A DNA stretch of 64,000 nucleotides from Ligula intestinalis (lineage: Eukaryota; Platyhelminthes; Cestoda; Diphyllobothriidea; Diphyllobothriidae). The position numbers and the translations under genes were made by a program. Under the pieces are notes generated by a model. The model did not search any database and was not told the origin of the DNA. It worked only from the letters and a program-made list of their open reading frames with translations. The first letter of the stretch is position 1. Every line of letters begins with the position of its first letter. The stretch covers positions 51,018,977-51,082,976 of the forward strand of contig JAYGXS010000003.1 in NCBI GenBank assembly GCA_036362985.1, given 5' to 3'. Positions 11,072 to 22,800 of this stretch are shown here, in pieces.

Positions 11072-14000
11072 GTGCACACTAGGACACATCAACCACACGA
11101 TATTGGATGGGAGGAGGGGGTTCTGGTGTCACCTGAGGTAGTATTCCGGCCTAGTCACATAAACTGTCAGCCGATCTCAGGAGCGAGCCTAAACCGAGAC
11201 GACCAACTAGACACCACAACAATACTGTCGCCTAAAAACGTTCTTCATGCCAAACACGGCAAAGGCATTTTAAGTAATGCACCTTATATACCCCAAGCCG
11301 CAGCATTCGGCCGTATATACCTATGTTATTATAGGTTATGTGGGTGGGAAAATATCATAGACAGTGAACGAAATTACTAGAAGTAGGTGTAAAATGTGGT
11401 TCAATGTGTTTAACGCGACCGCTATATAGCCGTGGAGAAGAGCGTGTGAATCGAAAAAATACGCAAAAACAGCATTTAATAAAAAAAGTATTTGAATAAA
11501 CAGCCAGGCCTAAATGTGTGACAGACCAGGATGCACCGGGATTAAGAGCTAAAATGCATACAGCAGTTATTACAGTATATTTCAGCATTCCAGTGCAATT
11601 CTTCACCACGTCGTCGATGCCGCACTGATTAAAACCACAAAGCGAATGTGGTCAACCACTATACAATTACTTCTGTAACTTTCCTGCGCTGCCTATCCTA
11701 ATTCCTCCAATCACGAAGCCCCTAGTACCTCCGGTCCCATAAGATAGAATGCTGGCGTTAGGGATAGATGAGGTCCACTACTTGAAAACACGCTTGCGGT
11801 TCAGATTTAAGCAATGTTTAAGACTGTGAAATGCCCATCCATAACCCCTCTTAGTAATACTCCCTATAATGTAGGCTACAAAATTTACAGCCATTGCAAA
11901 ATTTGGTGATTACCATATGATCTCTTCGTTATAGGATAGAGACTGTACACCGCATTTAGTTTGTAAACCTTATATGCAAGTGTAACAGTCCATACGGTTC
12001 AAAATTATTCAGACATTTAGAAATCTTTTCAAGTCCGAAAGATGCCATTTCTTTAAATATAAAATCAGAAAAAGTAATTTGTTATAACATGAATACGACA
12101 AGGAATACTCTAGTACATGTTTTCTACAAAATATAGTGGAATTTATGAAGGCATAGAAAATAAATGATACAAATGCACACTTCTTAAAAGGCCACTTTCT
12201 AGACAACAGACAGTCGGTAGAGGTTTACAAAGAAGCTCCTTCAAAAGCTGTATCTCGCCGTGACGGAAATATTTTGAGTTAAGATTACATGATAACCAAT
12301 ACTACAAGTTGCTCAGATCGGAAACATATTTCAGAATATTGATTGAAAATTCATGCGATAGGTAATCTACTGTACATTGGACGCACGCAAAGACGGTTAG
12401 CAACTCGGTGAGCTGAACATATGCCGCAGTGACCGCTTAAGGTGAAAAATAAGGTACTCAAGAGTTTAATTACGAAGTACTCGGTGAACGCTGGCCATAC
12501 GGTAGACCCAATAACTGCATTTGAAGTCCTATTGCGGCCTACGGCTGGACGTCTTCTGCGTTTTACACAAACCACTGCAATACCGAGGATAAAACCAGAA
12601 CTTTGTAAGCAGCCGGATCACGTGATCTATCCCGTCCTCTCCCTTCTCTCTCCGCATGACTGACTGCCGCCCGCACGTTGCAGATTTAACCACGCAAGAC
12701 AGGTTTTCATCGTAATTTGGACTCACATGCTTAGCTCCCCCCTTCCCCCTCATCATGCGCCCCTTGCAGATCAGATCAGCAGTATACGTTTTATTTGCCG
12801 ATCACGTTTCCTCTCTCCAGGCCGATTTGTAATTGAACAGTCTATCTTATTTTATTAATACACAACAAGCTTACGTTGGTGAGTAAGAGGTCACGAAATT
12901 TGACGTAAAAATGTTAGCAATTCGGCGAAGCTCTGAACTGGAGTTGTAAAAAATGCAAGGATTTCTAATGGGCGCCTATAGAGCCAAATCTGGTTCGGCA
13001 GATGTTTACAGGCCTGAACAGAATGCATACAATTAGCAAACGGGTGGGAGATCCGTTCACCTGACTAGCGCGATTGTGCGAAACACCAAACTTAATGATA
13101 CATTAAAAGGATGCCCGAGAGTTGATAGGTGTGAGAATCGTGGGTGTGCAGAGACAAATGTGCCGGTAATCTGCAAGTAAAATCTGGCGGTGAGAAACAA
13201 AGTTGTCGGGTTGCGGTCGGTGACACACCCACGGACATGCGCACATGTGACATTGGCAGATAATGCATGCGAGGGCGCAGCGGCAATTTCGACGAACGAT
13301 CGTTTTGTTTAATGCAGTGGACGGTTTGTGCATTACAGGGATTTCAGTACTAATTTCTTGATATTTAATCAGTTACTTTACCTGCTTTTGTTCACATCTT
13401 GGGACCAATCAACAACGAAGGCCAGATTATCGATCCGAGCCAAACCTACTGACCTCGCCAATCCGCGTCGAGCGCCAGCCCCAATAAAATTAACCTACCC
13501 TAGTAGGCTACAGTGAATGTGCTCACGTGCTCTCACGGTTGACTAAGCAGCGCAACTTGGCTTAACTAACAGACAGACAGAAGAACGTTTTACTGTCTGC
13601 TCAAAAATGGCCCGATTTGAAACAGTCGGTGGCCCAACTAGGCGGAATGGTGACCTTAATACACAAAGCACGCGAGACGGGAAACTGGCATGCATTCCGA
13701 CAACAAAACCAAAGGCAATTGTCGACAAAACTATCACCATTACGGAATCGGGGTTACATTTTTCTCCGAGGTTAGGTAAAACCCTGTTTATCCTGACAAA
13801 CTCGTTAATAGCTCAAGTTAATCGACCATTTGCTTCTTAACAAAGTTACAACGATATTGAAAAAATAATTGGGGCTATGCTGACATACACGGCCACAAGG
13901 TCTGGATAAATCGAAGATATAAATACAATCTGCTTCCTCTCGTCAAAGGAGGATTCGAATAAATTACTCAAAAGAATACCAGGAATCTACTGTAGCAATT

Positions 14001-14186
14001 CTGTTGGGAAATGCAATATTTCAAGACCTTCGAAAAATGGAAAACATGGTTCTACAATATTTGCAAATTACACGGCTTTTTCTAAAACAAGTATCTCCTC
14101 GAGTTTGCAAAAGTAAGAATTCAAGGCTTAGAATCGTAGACCATTTTTGTTCATCGGAATGTTTTTCTTTGCTCGCTGACTGACTG
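11072..14186. other. No gene recognised
   Basis: Largely AT-rich DNA. Frames are at most 102 codons and show no known motif. Confidence 0.5.
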
Positions 14187-14500
14187 ATGCTTGAGGCATG
14201 GTACTCAGATTCTAACTCCGTCAACAGGCACCTGGACCTCATTGCAGCCTTCAAAGTCCCACGCCGTTACGTTAGTAAAGGACAGGACCAGATCAAACAG
14301 AACCTAGTATTTGCAAACAAAGACAGCCCCGTGACGAAACCACCGGAAGAGGGAGCAGGGTTACCAGCATTCTCTACCGTGGGGACGGAACACAACATTA
14401 ATTGAGAAGAAGACGACTCGATCGCAGGGACAATACTTTTATTCGTCTGACGTTTCGAGATCCGTCACGAATTCGTCATCAGAGACATAATCAGATAGCA
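14187..14500 (+). mobile_element. Penelope-like element fragment 1 (C-terminal GIY-YIG end plus 3' region)
   Basis: The frame beginning at 14187 reads EAWYSDSNSVNRHLD, the C-terminal part of the GIY-YIG endonuclease of Penelope-like elements. It is close to 57720-57790. Downstream, GGAAGAGGGAGCAGGGTTACCAG at about 14345 also matches the 3' side of the 57-kb copy. The region to 14500 holds sequence typical of Penelope 3' ends (CTTTTATTCGTCTGACGTTTCGA) and a weak hammerhead-like core on the opposite strand. Heavily 5'-truncated. Confidence 0.7.
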
Positions 14501-15702
14501 GTAGCAGATACGGTGTTGCCATCAAGTTATGCCAAAATCCACTCGCAGGGCCAAGCAGCGAGTGTAGAAAAAGTCTATCAGCCTATGGCCGACACACAGA
14601 GCCAAAACTTTGAATTTCTGTTCGATAAAATCAGTTCACGCTTTGACAAACGACAGCCGGCCCAGCTGTCCGAAACGTCAGCAGACAAAGAAAAACATTT
14701 CGGCGACCAAAAGTGATCTATGATAAGTATCCCTTTCTCTCAGGTAACATACGCAAAGGTAACTTCCTATTAGAGTACAAGGAACAGCATTTTTGCCCAT
14801 CCTTCCAGGGTATATGGTTAAGTTCATATGCACACCGAAAAACAAGGAGAAAACCCACAGTAATGCTCGGCGAACCTTATTTATATTCTTGACAGGAAAC
14901 AAGAGTAGAAATCACCCACATTGCAGGCGGTTTGCGCCAAATGGACAGACTTTAATCACCAAGAATACTAGTCCTATCAAATTAGCTGCTAAAGGATGCT
15001 TTACTTTTCATGGCAATTAGGGATTAATCGACAGACTTATTGGTCCCTTTTTCCAGTACTGTGATGTATAATAGGTCGTCAGAGTCTTCGGATTGCGGAG
15101 CAGGATCTTCATCCTAGGCTTAATATAAAAGCCGGCGTCCTGCTGTAGGTATGACAGCGTGGTTACTGTGCACTATCTGTGCGGAAATCCAGTAGATGAC
15201 ATATGACGAGTGACATAATGATACCTTGCCAAATATCAGACGGAGTACTTAGCAGCTGCCTGTTTTCAGTGCTGAGAACTTGAACTTGTGAAATAACACT
15301 CCTCGGTGGTACAGTCTGTCTGCATTATGCACCACACGATCTGTGACCAACGAACTTGAGGGTCGCAGCAAAATCAATTAAATTGACTTCAGTTGGTTGC
15401 TGGTAGCTATGGTTGGTATCTGTTATGCACCCCAGTAAAAGTATACGGTTGTTCTATCTGCGTCAAGGTCACATCCAGTCAAGTTGCTATCACACACGTT
15501 CACATTTGGGGTAGCGGTTGACAGGGATCCTTGCAGCAATGTTGACGAGACTTGCCGTACTGCTTCGTGTGCTTCGTCTTACGATCATCCTTGAAGTCAG
15601 TCGTAAGTATGTAAATTACCAGGAATTCGAATATTTATCACCATTTAAATCACCTAATCCAACTAGGGTGCTGGTGATACACGAAGCATATACACATGCA
15701 TC
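14501..15702. other. No gene recognised
   Basis: Short frames only; nothing matches a family I recognise. Confidence 0.5.
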
Positions 15703-16115
15703 TAGAAGACGTTAAGACGTTCACTGAGACCAGGAGTGTATTTGTCCGATGTTTCGAACTCTCTCGCGAGCTCATTGTCAAGGAATGAAAAAACGTACAG
15801 CTCACGCATCCAAGCCAGGGCACAGCCTCGACTTCGAAAACGTGCGAATACTGGGTCTAGAGACGACCGAACTTCACGCCTGCTGCAGGAAGCCTGGCAT
15901 TCACGCGCGGGCTCAATTAACAGGCATGTCGAGCTTCCTGAGGCCTACCTCGCGTTGCGCGAGCAGATCGAGAGCAGAGGTCAATATCCGCAGAATCGAC
16001 TTAATTACACTGTGAGCTGTACGTTTTTTCATTCCTTGACAATGAGCTCGCGGGAGAGTTCTAAACGTCGGACAAATACACGCCTGGTTCCAGAGAACGT
16101 CTTAACTTCTTCTAT
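15703..16115 (+). mobile_element. Penelope-like fragment 2 within ~100-bp inverted repeats
   Basis: Two inverted arms, about 15703-15806 and 16007-16115, are near-identical reverse complements. They enclose roughly 200 bp that encode a Penelope GIY-YIG segment: SLDFENVRIL in one frame, then LLQEAWHSRAGSINRH in another. Penelope elements are known to carry terminal repeats that may be direct or inverted, so the arms may be such terminal repeats around a drastically shortened element. A frameshift lies between the two coding pieces. Confidence 0.7.
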
Positions 16116-16374
16116 CCAGTCACCTGGGCCTCGCATATTCTCGACCATTCAGAATACATGCATTTAGGGATGCCGTTTTCTCAAACAGGAAAAGAGAACA
16201 GGAGCTACCTGTATTGCGGGCGGTTGGCGCCAAATTCCTAGGAAATTAGGGTTAGGATTAAGCAAACTGTATTGCCAGTGTTTGGAGCAAGGTAAGGGTA
16301 AATATAAGGGTTTGGTTCAGGCTTACGTTAGGCTAGTGTTAGGGTTTGAGAATAAACACTCCCTATTGGAATTT
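16116..16374. other. Spacer with telomere-like words
   Basis: Between about 16245 and 16345 the plus strand has several TTAGG-type words (GGGTTAGGATTAAG, GTTAGGGTTTG), like the tract at the start of the window. No gene is seen. Confidence 0.4.
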
Positions 16375-16415
16375 TGTACAAAGCCACCTTTATTACTTAG
16401 GGAGGTAGTGTCCTG
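16375..16415 (-). other. Probable 3' UTR exon of the CYYR1-like gene
   Basis: On the minus strand a C-rich pyrimidine run ends in CACACACAG at 16416, an acceptor. The following bases contain AATAAA (16394-16389), the polyadenylation signal. Together with a strong donor (CAG then GTGAGT) three bases after the stop codon at 16585, this suggests an intron in the 3' UTR. The 3' end is approximate. Not provable without transcripts. Confidence 0.5.
16389..16394 (-). terminator. Polyadenylation signal AATAAA
   Basis: AATAAA on the minus strand lies about 20 bases inside the proposed last exon of the CYYR1-like gene. The cleavage site is not visible. Confidence 0.45.
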
Positions 16416-16584
16416 CTGTGTGTGTGGAGGAGGGGGGGGGGGCAAATAAGCAATGCTTAGCCAGGAATTGACTTAGTATGATACTGCATGCTGACCAGCA
16501 CTGAAACCTTACTTTTCGTTTGAAAGGAAGCACAAGATGAAGTCAAGTATATTTGTTTTGATTCATATAATGACCACTCACCTG

Positions 16585-16800
16585 TTAATTAGGTGGGTAG
16601 GGTGGAGCAGGTGCGTTCCAACCACTTCCGACGTTAGTATTTGGAGCTGCAGGTGCTGCTGGTGGTGGATAGGGCAATCCGGGGTTCTCGGGTGCACTCG
16701 GAGGGGAGCTCCAGGCAGAGCCAATCGCTGGGGGCGTGTAAGGTGGCGGGGCGTAGGGCTCCGGCACGTTCGGTGTTGTGGGATAGGGTGGCGGTGGGTC
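16585..16800 (-). CDS. CYYR1-like gene, exon 4 (PPxY tail)
   Basis: The acceptor is TTTTTTTTCTTTAG and the exon begins in phase 0 with DPPPPY. It encodes 71 residues rich in Pro and Ala with two PPxY WW-binding motifs and ends in AATTAA. Three bases after the stop comes a strong donor, GTGAGT, implying a 3' UTR intron. Confidence 0.85.
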   Translation of the reverse strand, partial: DPPPPYPTTPNVPEPYAPPPYTPPAIGSAWSSPPSAPENPGLPYPPPAAPAAPNTNVGSGWNAPAPPYPPN

Positions 16801-19800
16801 CTAAAGAAAAAAAACGAAGCAGCACAGAGACATGCAAACATTAATTTTGGTATACAAAAAGGAGGTAGGCTAAGGACGCCGTGTAAGAGCTCAAACTACC
16901 ATTTTGGGGGCACGCAGCAATCCCCCATGGAGACTGATATAAGAAGGGTGAACAGGGCAGAAAGGGCGCTCATCAAGAGATGACAGGCTGGGGTCCAATT
17001 ACTGCTTTAACATGAGCCGCCGTCACACGAGGTAGACACACTCGTAGCCTCGGTGTCGACGCAACCCGGCTTCACTCGTGCAGCTTGTGTATCTATCCCT
17101 GAGGCCAGGGATTGAACTATCGTGTCAGGCGGAAAATCCTCAATCGACAACACAAAAGCGCGTCAAACTCAACATAGGAGGTCAAGCAGGTGCAGGTCTA
17201 CCACCATAGACATCGGGCCAACTGGCAGGAGACGAGATCGACTGCATACAGCAACACTTATTTGCTGTCCATCTAGATCGGACTGGGCCACCTTCCCCCG
17301 CAGTGCCAAATTCGTGCGGCTGCATGTACCATTTGTGCTACTCGTTTGGGAGTGAAGTAGACGGAGATTAAAGCGGAAATTACGTGGAGTAAGGTGAAGA
17401 GGACGACTGATGAGCTCCCACTGTTCATAAAAACATCCCCGGCAAGAAATGGAAGGAATATGCGTGCACTTCGGGTTATGTACTATAGACCCCCTGGAAA
17501 ATGGAGCGATTTCGTCCACAAAGTCCATGCTATTCAGTTTGGTACCAAAAGTAGAACTATAATCCTCGGTTGGTGGAAATCGGTCATGTGTCCTCCCCAC
17601 GGAAGAACGGTGAATAAGAACGTTCCCCTACGGCAATACAGGTGGCATTGCTACCTAAATGTTACGATAGCTGAATATTTACGCGTCCTAACACTTACAC
17701 AAACAGCAGCCGTAACCCAGACCTTAACTTTGAATTCCCTGGAATATAGCGCAAAGCTACCTCTACTACGAGGCATTCCTACTCTTCTACTCTGACGCAG
17801 GAGCGCATAAAAGAAGCATGCCCCCGTTCGGTTAGTGTTTCAGAACATTGTCCACCGATATGTTAAGAAAGAAAGGTATAAGGGTTTTGACGAATTTTAA
17901 TTATTTCAATAAACATCCCAAACCAACCATCCAATGAAACTCATTTTGCTTTCAGAAGCAGTGAAAGGGACGGCAAACAGAGACGTGAGTTTGCATGTGC
18001 ACGACAGTTCGGCCGTCGATTCCCTTAACGTGCACTGAATGCTCCACAGCGTGGCGGTGAGTGGATTAGTCCTAAATGATAGTAGATTTGCGGACACCTA
18101 CCGCACTGTCTTTTCTCTCATCGGTCGGAGCCTGCTGTCAAGAGGACCGGTTGAGGGATCGGGCGCAGGCGGCCAGATCCGCTATGGCTGGCTCAGAGGA
18201 GGAATGCCATAAAGGCCTGAACGTGCGCCTACGAGTGCCCCCTCCCTATGTTCGGTATTTGTTATAGGAGCGCAAACTGAATAACGCCTGTCGTGCTCTG
18301 ATCTAGCTCTCCTGTTGGTCTAGGGCATCTACAACGTAGCCATTTTATGGGACATAAAGTACTTAAGACAATCGAATCGCATACCACTTCCAATCGAAGA
18401 CGAGTGTCGACTGCAAAAGGCGTCGCTGAGAAGTTAAATGTGTAACAAGTTCACAGCTAGAATCCTATCCTCATTACATAACAATCTTAATGTTTAACGT
18501 GCAAAAAAGTCAGAAAACAGTTCATTTGAGACGGGCTCGAGATCTCAGAGCGTGGAGGAAAAGAAAATAGCAATGAAAAAAAAGCTGACAGGTTCACTAA
18601 CCGAGATGGTCGGCTTGGATGTCGGGACGGGAAGGAGCGGAGGGTCGCGATCCACGGGGACCATTATAGTTGCGGGAGCATGCATTGCAGACCTTTGATT
18701 TACTCGTCTTCGCCGGAAACAGCAGAAATACAAGAGGGCACAGAAGAGCCCTATCATCAGAAGGCTTCCAAAAACGGAGCCCATGGTGTAGGCTGGCTTA
18801 AAGACGCGCCTACATGCAGAGAAAAAAAGGGAAAAAGCCAGTTACGTACTCGTTTATTTTGTTACTAGACGCAGGCAAACGGTGCTCAGGAGAAAATGCG
18901 GATCCGAGCGAGCTAAAACACCCTTGCCTGGTGTGTGTGTGTGTCCCGAAGAAGGGACAAAAGCTTCTCATTAGACCCCGATCTTAAAGCATCAACATGC
19001 GGCTGCAATATTCGCACACCTGTCGGATGAAACTTGAGCAGACTTGACATTCGGGACGTTGGATAAGGGAACTGCTTTGCAAGCAGGGGGAAGGGAGGAG
19101 GAGGAGGAGAAGCGCAAATTCACTCGCAGGCTAGAGTGTGCTTTAACATGTGCCTACTTCTACGGGAGAGAAACGAGTGGCACACAGAACATATTCGACG
19201 GTAATTGTTACAACTACTCCTCCAAATGTTGCGACATGCCTCAAGGGTAAAGCAAACGTGCAAAGATCAGCTGCCGGAGGTGGAGAATTCTAGGCTGAGT
19301 GGCCGCATTCGCTCGTCACCTTCGAATAATTAGTTTGATGTTAAAAGAGAAAGGTTTATTGCGTTGGATGAATTTTAATGAACCGAACGCCAACTTTATA
19401 TATGCTTAGACGTTGGAGTCGTATGTGAGAGAAGCGGGTGTCAACGTTAAGTATGCTTTGCTTTAGCGGCAAAACTGTCTTGTAGGGCCCTCAAAATATA
19501 TAAATCCCCGCCCAACTGTCTAACGTATTTTGTGGTCGAATATTTAATTATTGGTTAGTGAGTGTAAATGAATATTTAATTGTGGTGGAAATGATGAAAA
19601 ATATTAAATTAAAGAAATGTATATTAGTTTCAATGTAGTAAAAAGAATAAAATCCATCAACATAAACTCCTGTTGCTCAGGATGCCAATGCCATTTGAGG
19701 GAAATTCCACCTTATATTGGCGGAATTTGGCGAAAAAGGAAAGTTGGATTACTGAAAAGGTAAAAGTAGGTTATCGTTCTAAGTCAAAGACAAAAGGGCC

Positions 19801-22800
19801 TCAAAAGACAGTTATGCCGCTTAATCCACCATCCGTAACCAAGTCACCGAAAAAAACACATATACAGGAGGCTTAGTCGAATTCAAATAAAGTAGGCGCA
19901 TGCGACCGCGTCGACGACGTTGCCGACGATCTTACGCCTGGTTCCCAAGCAGCACGCCTTCACGTTGGTGGAACCGACTGTACCCATCTTCAGATGGACT
20001 CACCTTCGGATGGACCCATCTCCATATGGACCTATCTCCGGATGGACTACAGCAAAGAGCTGCACTTCCCTTACCCCCCCCCCCCATACCAAAATTTGCC
20101 AGTATACATGTTTCTATCTCTCTATCCTTTTTCGAGAATGGATCTTACTCATCCGGCGAGGTTGATCCGAATTCTTCTTCTTAATGCCGTCGTCCAGCCC
20201 AATCCGGGACCTGCTCAAGGATCCATCAGATAGTTCTGTTCCACCTGCGCCAAGCAGATCTACCCAAACCAAGCCTGTGTCTTGTGTGGGCCTTGCAATA
20301 ACTGGCAATTGTTCCGCGCAAGAGGCACTAATTGCTCGGATCTCACTTCCATCCACCAATACAGCGGCCCATCATACAGGTGCATAACCTGTCGCCATCC
20401 ACGAAATGGGCCGGCTCACACTCCTGGACCCTCACTGCCCCCACCACCTATGCCGCGGTCCGCCACGACTCCGGCTGCCTCAAAACAACCCTCAGTACCG
20501 CCGCCGCTTATGTCGCTGACTGTCCCAGACGCCTCACCACTTTCTGACCTCAAAATACTGCAGCTGAACTGTAATGGCCTTTCTGGTAAAACAGATGAGA
20601 TCATTAAACTCCTCCTTGATCATGACATCAAAATAGCTGCTCTCCAGGAGTCAAAGCTGTCAGCAAAGTCAAAGGTCCCACGTTTACCGGGCTTCGCCGT
20701 CATTCGAAGAGACAGAGCTCGTAATGCCGGTGGTGGACTGATCACTTTGGTTCACCAAAGTATCAAATACCAGGAGCTGACCTCTGCAGCAACATCCGCG
20801 GACTCGCCGCTGGAAGAACTCAAGGTACAAGTTACTATTGGACCGTCCAGTCTGACTGTCCATAACGTATACCTTCCTCCACAAAGCAGTTGTGATGCCA
20901 ACTTCAGACCATCAATAGTCCACAGGCTAACGGGTGATTCGAAACTCATCTTGGGCGACTTCAATGCCCACGATGACTTATGGTTCTCTAACCTTTCCTG
21001 TACTAGACGTGCCTCACTAGCCGAGGAGATCAACAACACCGACTTCGCGGTCCTCAACACGGATGGAACGTCCACGAGACTCCCTTATTCAGAAACTTGT
21101 GCTAGCCCGGACATTTCCATCGTCAGTTGCGACCTATTACTATCTTCCTCATGGGACTGTCTATGCAAACTGAGCTCTGACCACCTCCCGATAGTTATCA
21201 CAATCAGCACACACGCTTCCCCAATTCGTAACGCTCGTAAGTGCTTTATGAATCTACGTAAAGCCAACTGGCCCGGTTTCTTTAGTGAAAATGAGAATCT
21301 CTTTGACAAGGCCCCTTTCTCTCCAGATGTTTGCTAAGGTGTGTCGATTTTCAACCACATCATGCATATTGCCTCTAAGCACAACATTCCCGCGGGCAAG
21401 GTCTTTGATCCCATCCCAGGATACCCTACCGATGCGGCCACCTTATCAAGAGAGCGTGACGTCACCCGAGCTTAAAAACCCTCAGCACCCGTCGTTACCG
21501 GCCATGACCCTAGAGATCTCCTGACTGGTCAATGAACACAAGAGGACCTTATGGCAAGAAAAGCTAGCCACTTTCTCCAGCCGCACCAACACCAGCAAGT
21601 TGTGGCAAACAATCAAATCCATCGGTAGAGGGGCACCTGCTCCTCCCAACCAGGTTATCAAATTCAATGGCATACCGAAGAAGACCGACAGAGACATTTC
21701 CAACCAATTCAATGTGCAATTCACCACGGTTGCGGTCCATAAATCCTCGAAGAATTCGAGGATCGTCAAACACAGGTCGTGCAAACCTTTATTGATGCCG
21801 CTTCAGTTCTCAGCTCATGATACCACAACCGCGATTAAGCGTGCTAAGAACTCTAAGGCGTTTGGACTGGACGACATTACGATGGTACACCTAAAACACC
21901 TAGGCTTCAGAAGTGTCGCATTCTTTAAAAAGTTGTTTAATCTGTCTCTAGCCACGTGCCATATACCAGCTATCTGGAAAATGGCTCATATCCTCCCCAG
22001 CCACAAAGCAGGTAAAGACTCCGCTGTCTCTGACAGTCACCGCCCGATCTCGCTTCTCAGCCCGGCCGTGAAAATACTTGAGCGTCTTATTATCATCTCG
22101 CTCAATAGACATGCCAACCTCCAGGAGCACCAACACGGTTTCAGAGCTTTCCACTCTACGACATCAGCCCTACAACGTGTCACGGACCGCATTGCATGTG
22201 GTTTCAACAAAATGAAACCTGCGGAAAGAACAGTAATGGTCGCCCTCGACCTTACTAAAGCTTTTGACTCGGTTAACGTTGACACCTTGATGACATCCCT
22301 CATGGATTCATCTCTATCGAACGAGCTCTGCAGATGGCTGAACTGCTATCTTCGTGGCAGACAAACGCGAGTCAAATTCTCAGGCACGCTATCCAAAGCC
22401 CGCAACTCTAGGACAGGAGTTCCTCAAGGTTCTGTCATTTCGCCATCGCTATTCAACATCTACATGGCTGACCTCCCGAATCCCCCCCCCTGAAGTCGAA
22501 ATGGTGTCTTACGCTGATGACATCACCCTGCTGTCCTCTCACCCAAACTTTCGCATGGCTGCCGATGCCTTAAATAACTACATCCGCAGTTTAGTCCGGC
22601 ACCTAGACGATAAGCAACTGAAGCTATCCGCGACCAAGTCCTCAGTAACTCTGTTTACTCCGGACCCCAAAGAATACAAGTCCCATCCTCCAATTAAGGT
22701 GGAGGGCGATGACATTTCTTCATGTCAGTATCCTAAACTCCTGGGCCTCACTCTCGACCCGACGCTGGCTCTACACCGACATGCTGACATCCAAGCCAGC

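Noticed and set aside
10775..11141. Open frames crossing the N run
   Set aside because: They exist only because N is read as unknown residues over an artificial gap.
17169..17600. 143-codon minus-strand frame in intron 3 as an exon
   Set aside because: Including it would need extra splice sites, and the four-exon model is already complete and in phase.
19044..19250. Plus-strand Cys-rich frame as an exon
   Set aside because: It lies on the strand opposite the CYYR1-like gene, has no clear splice sites and no family match.
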